Source: Glaciecola siphonariae
Lineage (GTDB): Bacteria; Pseudomonadota; Gammaproteobacteria; Enterobacterales; Alteromonadaceae
Assembly: GCF_042652645.1 (NCBI RefSeq)
Contig: NZ_JBHSGU010000002.1
Location: 1,550,001 to 1,614,000 of the forward strand
Reading direction: 5' to 3'
Length of the DNA stretch: 64,000 nt
The notes below the pieces were generated by a model. It worked only from the letters and a program-made list of their open reading frames with translations. It did not search any database and was not told the origin of the DNA. Of this stretch, positions 55,250-61,472 are shown piece by piece. The translations under genes and the position numbers were made by a program. Every line of letters begins with the position of its first letter. Position 1 is the stretch's first letter.

Positions 55250-55681
55250 TTATTTAATCTTCGCTAAAAAATCAGCGCTGAGTTTTCCTGCTCCCCAGAT
55301 GACATTGGCCAATAACATCAAGCCCCATACATAATGCAAGTATAGCGCTGCAGCAGGAATATCTTCTAGGCTGATCACGGCCACGTAATTCACAATAAAC
55401 AAGCCAACAGCGGCTTTACGTGTAAATAAGCCTAAAGCAAGCAAAACAGGTAACACAAGCTCTCCGGCAGTAGCAAGGTAAGCGGCACTGACGTGGTCTA
55501 ACACAGGAACGGCATACTCATATTCAAACAGCAATAGAGTCGACTCCCAATCGTTTAGCTTAGTCAGGCCCGACTTGAAGAAGACCCATGCTACGTATAA
55601 GCGCGCGGCAAGCAGGGCTGGGATGTCTAAATGCTGTGTTAAACCAAATATTTTGTTATATAAACCAATCAGTTTGTTCAT
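55250..55681 (-). CDS. DoxX-family membrane protein of the bufferin operon
   Basis: A 143-residue protein with four predicted helices. LLAARLYVAWVFFKSGLTKLNDW near the start and ATAGELVLPVLLALGLFTR near residue 68 are typical of the DoxX family. Such proteins recur at the end of DUF2282/DUF692/DUF2063 operons, where they may help move electrons or the modified peptide at the membrane; the exact role is not settled. It follows the DUF2063 gene by 40 bp on the same strand. Confidence 0.8.
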   Translation of the reverse strand: MNKLIGLYNKIFGLTQHLDIPALLAARLYVAWVFFKSGLTKLNDWESTLLLFEYEYAVPVLDHVSAAYLATAGELVLPVLLALGLFTRKAAVGLFIVNYVAVISLEDIPAAALYLHYVWGLMLLANVIWGAGKLSADFLAKIK

Positions 55682-55721
55682 GTTTTTTTATTCCATAAGT
55701 AAGTAGCGCGGTGCCACTAAA

Positions 55722-56495
55722 TTAGTTATGAGAGCGTAGGCCATAAATTCGTTTTTGCATGATTTGCTCACTTAACCAAGCCTGTAAATGGTCTACTTGG
55801 TCGGTAAAATGGGCAAAAATATCGGCAACGCTCCGCTTGTTTTGTAGTTGCTGAAAAACTATCGCATCGTGGTCATTTAGGCTTAGCATTTCAGCTTTAT
55901 AGTCAGGACGCCACAGCATAATAGACCGAGGTGTGTCCAAATTTATTGCATCACTTATGGATTTATTTAACTGCTGAATAAATTGATCGCGTGTCGCCCC
56001 AGCAACGCGAAGTTCTGCATCGTGCGCCAGCCGGTATAGCTGCTCCACTGGGAAGAAAAATTTAGCCAGCGTGAATCCTGGCGCTAGTTCAAATTCCAAT
56101 GCCGCCGGATTTTGCTCATTAAGCAGAGCAAAAGACTCTGCATCAAATGTTTTGTCGGCTTTTCGGCTCACTTGATGTAACAGCCAATCAAGCTCGGCAA
56201 CTTCGCTCAAATAAGGCAGGGCGCTCACTTGCTCTTGTCGCATCAAAAAATCAGCGAGGCCATCACCATAATCCGCCCAATCAAATTCCGTTTTGATATC
56301 TGATAACAAATATGCCCGCGCCAGCGCACGAAAATCACCCTCATCCATTAAGTGGGCAAGCGTAGGAAAGGTAATCGATAGCGCTCTAATTCCGTTTTCA
56401 ACAAAGTTATTATGATAAATCTGCACGCCAGGCAAGCGGTGCGATGACGCAGACGGATTAAAAATATCGTCGATGAGTTGTTTTTGATAATCCAA
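55722..56495 (-). CDS. bufC: DUF2063 (BufC/HvfC-like) partner protein
   Basis: A 257-residue protein with the DUF2063 N-terminal domain: IYHNNFVENGIRALSITFPTL near residue 26 and LARAYLLSDIK near 57. It acts as the partner of the DUF692 enzyme in bufferin-type clusters, probably helping to recognise the precursor peptide. The C-terminal half is less conserved. It begins 47 bp after the DUF692 stop on the same strand. No signal peptide is present, so it is cytoplasmic. Confidence 0.84.
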   Translation of the reverse strand: MDYQKQLIDDIFNPSASSHRLPGVQIYHNNFVENGIRALSITFPTLAHLMDEGDFRALARAYLLSDIKTEFDWADYGDGLADFLMRQEQVSALPYLSEVAELDWLLHQVSRKADKTFDAESFALLNEQNPAALEFELAPGFTLAKFFFPVEQLYRLAHDAELRVAGATRDQFIQQLNKSISDAINLDTPRSIMLWRPDYKAEMLSLNDHDAIVFQQLQNKRSVADIFAHFTDQVDHLQAWLSEQIMQKRIYGLRSHN

Positions 56496-56542
56496 GGTGC
56501 ATTCCTAACTGTTTGGCATAGCGGTGGGTGAGCGCGTAGACC

Positions 56543-57436
56543 TCATAAAGGCTTGGCGATTGCGCGCGCAATGGCTGTCTGTTCAAGCAGAACCGACCAT
56601 TCAGGTAAATTATTATCCCACTCGACCAGCGTTGGCACATTTTTAAATAGCGAGCATGCTTCTTTGTAAATATCCCAACATTGTTTTGATACCGCTTGGC
56701 CGTGGTCATCAATAATAAAGCCCGCAACCTGCTGCTCGCTAAAACCTGCCAGATGAATTTCACCCACAAGTTCACTAGGAAGCGCTTTCATTTTTTCTAT
56801 CACGTGATCCACTACCCTATCGGTCTTTTGATTAAGGGCATTGACGATGAGGTTATTGATATCGAGCAGTAATCCGCAGCCTGCAGATTTGCACATTTGA
56901 ATTAAAAATTCAGTTTCATCCATGCTGTCTATCGCAAGCTCACTTAGCGCTGAAGGGGCAACGTATGCCGATAGATTTTCAATTAAAATAGGCTGTTTAA
57001 TCGCATCTTGCACTTGCTGAATATTGCTTACAATCTGCTCTAACGATTCATTATTATAGGCAATGGGAAGCAGGTCACCCGTATGGTAAACGCTGTTATT
57101 GAAGGCGGCACGGTTAAAACATAAATGCTCTGAAACTAACATCGCCTCTGTGTAAGAAACTAAATCTACAAATTGCTGCAGGGTTGAAGCTGGTAGGCCT
57201 ACCGCTGACCCAAGCCCCAATGAGGTGCCATGGACACTGATGGGATATTTTTCTTTTACATCGCTTAACAATGCGCGGGTAATGCCGCCGCGTGCAAAAA
57301 AATTCTCTGCGTGCACTTCAACAAAATCCACCGGCGATGATGCATTTTGATGCGCTAGGGCGTCATCATAATGTAAATGACGAAGCCCGAGACCTATACA
57401 GGCATCGGGCTTCGGTTCATGCTTAAAAGCTAACAT
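56543..57436 (-). CDS. bufB: DUF692/MNIO iron enzyme for bufferin modification
   Basis: A 297-residue TIM-barrel enzyme of the multinuclear non-heme iron-dependent oxidative (MNIO, DUF692) family. Motifs include CIGLGLRHLHYDDAL at the start, VDFVEVHAENFF near residue 38, VSEHLCFNR near 101, ENLSAYV near 154, LLDINNLIVNA near 192 and EIHLAGFSE near 222, together giving the expected His/Glu/Asp metal ligands. In bufferin systems the enzyme oxidises cysteines of the DUF2282 peptide to thiooxazoles that bind copper. A perfect 10-bp stem-loop sits in its first codons (57381-57414). Confidence 0.9.
   Translation of the reverse strand: MLAFKHEPKPDACIGLGLRHLHYDDALAHQNASSPVDFVEVHAENFFARGGITRALLSDVKEKYPISVHGTSLGLGSAVGLPASTLQQFVDLVSYTEAMLVSEHLCFNRAAFNNSVYHTGDLLPIAYNNESLEQIVSNIQQVQDAIKQPILIENLSAYVAPSALSELAIDSMDETEFLIQMCKSAGCGLLLDINNLIVNALNQKTDRVVDHVIEKMKALPSELVGEIHLAGFSEQQVAGFIIDDHGQAVSKQCWDIYKEACSLFKNVPTLVEWDNNLPEWSVLLEQTAIARAIAKPL
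57381..57414 (-). other. Strong RNA stem-loop in the 5' end of bufB
   Basis: CGAAGCCCGA (57381-57390) and TCGGGCTTCG (57405-57414) form a perfect 10-bp GC-rich stem with a 14-base loop, starting 22 nt after the bufB start codon. No U-tract follows, so it is not a simple terminator. Confidence 0.7.
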
Positions 57437-57451
57437 CTAGTGTACTGCGGT

Positions 57452-57748
57452 CTAGCTGTTTTTCTTTGCCTGCATTTTTTCAAAAATTTCTTTTGCTTCT
57501 TTACGGTCGTAACCGCCAAGTTCTTTACATGTACCGCCCGGTACTAGGCGCCATTCGCCAATATCGTTATCAACAGTAGACTGACCTGCACAGCTGTGAG
57601 TGCCGGCTAAGTTACCGCAATCATTTTGACCTGCAGGTGAAATACCGTAGCATTTCTCTTTCTTTTTACTTGCTGCTTCAACGGCGTTAGATACACCAAC
57701 ACTTAGTACAGTAGCAAGAGCAGCGGCAACAGCGATATTCGTTTTCAT
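57452..57748 (-). CDS. bufA1: DUF2282 bufferin precursor peptide
   Basis: A 98-residue exported peptide. The signal peptide ends near NAVEA-A (residue 25). The mature part has the four cysteines of the DUF2282 family in KEKCYGIS, QNDCGN, HSCAGQST and GGTCKEL. In the bufferin class these cysteines are oxidatively modified by the DUF692 enzyme before export and chelate copper in the periplasm. An AAGGAAA site precedes the start. It is the first gene of the operon bufA1-bufB-bufC-doxX, 15 bp before bufB. Confidence 0.9.
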   Translation of the reverse strand: MKTNIAVAAALATVLSVGVSNAVEAASKKKEKCYGISPAGQNDCGNLAGTHSCAGQSTVDNDIGEWRLVPGGTCKELGGYDRKEAKEIFEKMQAKKNS

Positions 57749-57822
57749 AGTAATTTCCTTTATTAAGGTAGTAGCATTTAATTACCCAGCCATGCGTTGT
57801 TTATTGCGCTAGGCGTTTAGTA

Positions 57823-57850
57823 ATCTTAGTAGTGTATTAAACCGGCGCAA
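57823..57850 (-). promoter_or_regulatory. Candidate bufferin operon promoter
   Basis: Read on the - strand: -35 TTGCGC (57850-57845), 16-bp spacer, -10 TAAGAT (57828-57823), about 75 bp before bufA1. No copper-regulator or ECF sigma site was recognised. Confidence 0.4.
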
Positions 57851-57931
57851 GTCTTATTTTCTTTCACCGGCAATTAAAATAAATTAAAAAATAAATGGTT
57901 TTTATTGGTTATTCGGCAAACTTAAGCGGTG

Positions 57932-58417
57932 TTATAGCTCCGACACCGACTTGTTTTCAATATCTAACCATATTGCATTACCCGACTCAATATTACCAAT
58001 ACGGTCTTTATTCCATACATTTTGAGCACCTGAGTTCAAGTTAAGATAAAGCTTACCGTCAACAACCGCCCATGCATTTGGGTCAATGTCGTATTTCTTC
58101 TCTTGCGTTACTCCAAAGGCACAGTAGCCGCCATATTGAGGCGCATATTTTGCAGGCGTGCCTTCAAACAATGCTTTGTGCTCAGCACTCTCAAACTGAT
58201 AGATTGCGCCGTTATATTCCGCGCTAAACTGCTGTGAACCTAACACCGGTTTTGCATCTGTAAAATAAGCGACAGGGTCGTAACCTTTTATGGCGACGCG
58301 ATTTTCGTCAACGTTTACCGCCTCAATAGACGAGTTGGCTTGGCTTGGGATGAGTCCGCATGAACTCAGCGTAAACGCTAGGACGATTGCAAAAACGCTT
58401 AATAATTTAGATGACAT
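57932..58417 (-). CDS. YHS-domain lipoprotein
   Basis: A 161-residue envelope lipoprotein with lipobox TLSSC (Cys20). The YHS-type domain covers residues 40-130: VAIKGYDPVAYF, the Tyr/Phe-rich IYQFESAEHKALFEG and PQYGGYCAFGVTQEKKYDIDP. YHS domains bind metal ions or associate with metal-handling proteins. It lies 183 bp upstream of bufA1 on the same strand and may share its metal context, though a separate promoter is likely. The enzymatic activity, if any, is unknown. Confidence 0.83.
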   Translation of the reverse strand: MSSKLLSVFAIVLAFTLSSCGLIPSQANSSIEAVNVDENRVAIKGYDPVAYFTDAKPVLGSQQFSAEYNGAIYQFESAEHKALFEGTPAKYAPQYGGYCAFGVTQEKKYDIDPNAWAVVDGKLYLNLNSGAQNVWNKDRIGNIESGNAIWLDIENKSVSEL

Positions 58418-58461
58418 TTGATAGCTTCCTTTTTACTTATTACGATTGTCTTAATATGTTA

Positions 58462-58521
58462 GGCAGATTAATATCTGGCTGATTAAGGGTTCGACTGATT
58501 AAGGTTTGACTGACCAGGGCG
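58462..58521. repeat. Degenerate tandem repeat, 14-16 bp, four units
   Basis: GGCAGATTAATATCT (58462), GGCTGATTAAGGGTTC (58477), GACTGATTAAGGTTT (58493) and GACTGACCAGGGCG (58508) follow one another between the YHS gene and the GGDEF/EAL gene. Confidence 0.75.
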
Positions 58522-58600
58522 TATACGTATTGCGTATATTGTTTTGCAGCAAGGTCAGCACTCACTTATAAGACCTGAGTAATGAAAAAAACTATTCAAA

Positions 58601-61339
58601 TTATTTTTTATCAGTTTGACTCACAGACGATTCGCCTAGCAATTGCTCGGCTTTACTTGCATCTATCGGCTTGCTAACCAAATACCCTTGAAAAATATCT
58701 GCGCCTAAAGATTTAATCGTCTCATAGGCAAATGTTGTCTCAACGCCCTCTGCCGACACTTTTAAATCCATAGAAGATGCAAGGGCCACAATCGCCTTCG
58801 TAATTTTGGTGTCTTTGCTGTTTTCAGACAAATCATCGATAAAGCTTTTATCAATTTTTAAGATGTCGAAGGGATAGTTTTGCAAATAGCTAAGAGAAGA
58901 GTATCCAGTGCCAAAATCATCAAGGGCTAGCTTAATTCCAAATTCGCGCACATCATTAAGAATAAGCTTTACCTTCTCAGGTTTGTCGATGATCACGCTT
59001 TCAGTAATCTCCATAACAAGGTGGCGTGGATTGACGCCATGCGTCTGGCAGCAATCTTTTATACCCTGTAAAAATCCGGCTTGTAACAGCTCTTTAGCTG
59101 ACACATTAAACGCGATGTAGCCGTCCTGTGGAAAGCATCCGTCGGCCTGCCACTGAGCAAGTTGACAACAGCATTCATTTATAACCCAGCGACCCACGTC
59201 GATAATCATGCCGGTCTCTTCCAAAATGGGGATAAACTCATCGGGGAAGATTAAACAGCCATTGTCATCATAAAAACGTACCAAGGCCTCAAATCCAACA
59301 ACCCGTTTATTCTCAATATGACAAATAGGCTGGTAATAAAGTGCATACTGACTATTGCTTTTATCAGCCCTGAGCAGCGTAAGGATATTGAGACGTTTTT
59401 CGGTGCCAAGGGCTAAGGTCTCATCAAAAATTTGGAAATTGTTTTTCCCTTCTCGTTTTGCGCTATACAGAGCCGAGTCAGCGTTTTTCAATAGCGTGTC
59501 AGGGTCGCTGTTTTCAAAGCGCCCTTGAGCGATGCCCAAGCTGGTAGTCACAAATATTTCATGCTCTCCAATCCGGTAGGGCTCAGCAATGTGTTGAATA
59601 ATTTTTTCAGCGACAGTAACAATTTCGGTGATATGTTCATCTTTGCCCAGCAAAATAACAAACTCATCCCCGCCAAACCTAGCGACGGTGTCGTTTCGAC
59701 GCAACAGGTTAGTCAGTCTTTCAGAGATTTTTTGCAACAACACGTCGCCTACATCGTGACCTAAGCTGTCGTTTACATCTTTAAATCCATCAATATCTAG
59801 AAAAAACAAAGAAACGATGGAGTTTTCGCGCTCAGAGATATAAAAGGCCTGCTGCAGTCTATCTTGCAGCAGCATTCTGTTGGCCAAACCGGTCAGAACG
59901 TCGTACTCGGCAACCTGTCGCAGTTTTTCTTGAATAAGATGCGATTCTGTTACGTCAGAAAACGTCGCTAAAAAACCTTCAACCTGGTCGTTGCTATCGA
60001 CTAACACACGAGAGTTAAAGTCGAACCATTTTATGCCCGTTAATGGATTGACCAAACGTAACTGCTGATGGTGGTCGGTAACATTTTTTAAGCTGTTTTC
60101 AAGAGACTCTAGCAACTCTTTTATATCCTCCATGTGTATAGAGTTTATCCAACTTGGTCCGTCGACATCCTTAAGCCGGACACCGGTAAACTCAGCCCAC
60201 TTTTCGTTGGCAAACGCACAATTCCATTTCTCGTCAACTTTTAGTATTGCCACGGGAAGAAGTTGAGTTAGCGCTTCTAGTTGCTGAGAGTCTTGCTTAT
60301 GCTGCTCGGCAGCGGCGACAAATTCGGTGATATCCTGAATTTGCAGGGTGGTGTATCGCTGGTTATCATGCAAGTACCTAAACACCGTAAGCTCAATTAG
60401 GCACTCGGTATCGTCTAAACGATTAGCTTTAATGTTTTTCCAAACGTGCGGAGACTGGGCATGTGCCTCTGCGCCATACATAGCCTGCTGTTTAGACCAT
60501 TTAAACAAGTTCGCATATTCGGGGATAAGACTATGAATACCCACATTCTTCAGTGCAATACCCTCATCATATAAGTCGGTTTTCCCGCGAAACATGTCAA
60601 AGGCGCTAGGATTACTTAAAATAATATTATGATGCTCGTCGACCACCAAAATACCCACCGGAGAGGACGCAAAGAGGCTGCTCAAATAACGCGTATCTGC
60701 AATTTTGTGGTCGAGGCCTACAAAGCTGCCGGTGACCGTTTCAGCGCTTTGAATAATGCAGGTAATTGCGCCAAGTAAAGGGCGTAAATGATTTAAATCG
60801 GCACCACTAAACTTACCTTGTTTTTTTGCCATCACAAAAATTGCGCGTAGTTGCTGGTGAATCAACACCGGCAAAACCATGATTGCGCTAGTACTAATAT
60901 CGGCTTTAATTAAAGATGCGCTGCCTGTTGAATACGGTGCATTATAAAAAATAGGCCGCGTTAAGCTGTTTGCAACATTGACCCACGTTACCAAGCAGCC
61001 ATCGTTTACAAATTTACGTGAACCGATTTTATAAGTGGAATATAGCGGGCTGTGAGCCTGTATGGGAGCAGATGCGGCTGCGTTTGACGTAAAAACAGCT
61101 GCATAATCACTTTTTGATATGCTAGCAATATACTCTAGCATCAGAGTGAATACCGACCCGGAAGCATTTGGGTCAAACAGCAAGTCTTGTATCGCGTTAA
61201 TAGCTTCTCTGATATCGTCGGCGTGTCTGCGGTTTTGCAAGTTTGTTACTCTTTGTAGCGTTTCTGTATCAATAATAGAATCAAAATAATCGGACAGACG
61301 GCGGAAACTTAAAGCGCTGCCTTGAACATTACACTTCAT
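58601..61339 (-). CDS. GAF/PAS/GGDEF/EAL cyclic-di-GMP signalling protein
   Basis: A 912-residue soluble protein. A GAF-like sensor domain fills about residues 45-195, two PAS domains lie near 215-335 and 350-465, GGDEF near 475-635 and EAL near 650-900. The GGDEF motif RFGGDEFVILL is intact and has an RxxD inhibitory site (RRND) five residues before it. The EAL domain keeps EALVRF, the Asn in FNVSAKEL, EITESVI, the DDFGTGYSSL loop and EGVETT, so phosphodiesterase activity is likely. The net activity cannot be told. It is divergent from the CheB-CheR gene. Confidence 0.9.
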   Translation of the reverse strand: MKCNVQGSALSFRRLSDYFDSIIDTETLQRVTNLQNRRHADDIREAINAIQDLLFDPNASGSVFTLMLEYIASISKSDYAAVFTSNAAASAPIQAHSPLYSTYKIGSRKFVNDGCLVTWVNVANSLTRPIFYNAPYSTGSASLIKADISTSAIMVLPVLIHQQLRAIFVMAKKQGKFSGADLNHLRPLLGAITCIIQSAETVTGSFVGLDHKIADTRYLSSLFASSPVGILVVDEHHNIILSNPSAFDMFRGKTDLYDEGIALKNVGIHSLIPEYANLFKWSKQQAMYGAEAHAQSPHVWKNIKANRLDDTECLIELTVFRYLHDNQRYTTLQIQDITEFVAAAEQHKQDSQQLEALTQLLPVAILKVDEKWNCAFANEKWAEFTGVRLKDVDGPSWINSIHMEDIKELLESLENSLKNVTDHHQQLRLVNPLTGIKWFDFNSRVLVDSNDQVEGFLATFSDVTESHLIQEKLRQVAEYDVLTGLANRMLLQDRLQQAFYISERENSIVSLFFLDIDGFKDVNDSLGHDVGDVLLQKISERLTNLLRRNDTVARFGGDEFVILLGKDEHITEIVTVAEKIIQHIAEPYRIGEHEIFVTTSLGIAQGRFENSDPDTLLKNADSALYSAKREGKNNFQIFDETLALGTEKRLNILTLLRADKSNSQYALYYQPICHIENKRVVGFEALVRFYDDNGCLIFPDEFIPILEETGMIIDVGRWVINECCCQLAQWQADGCFPQDGYIAFNVSAKELLQAGFLQGIKDCCQTHGVNPRHLVMEITESVIIDKPEKVKLILNDVREFGIKLALDDFGTGYSSLSYLQNYPFDILKIDKSFIDDLSENSKDTKITKAIVALASSMDLKVSAEGVETTFAYETIKSLGADIFQGYLVSKPIDASKAEQLLGESSVSQTDKK

Positions 61340-61472
61340 ATTTAGCGCTAGATTTTTCAGTTTTTCACATTCTGTGCTATCTTAATTTCTACTGATTACA
61401 ATAGCCAAAAACATTATACTTTTGTCTATAAAATACTGATTTAGAAGTATTTTTTATTGAGATTATCAACAT

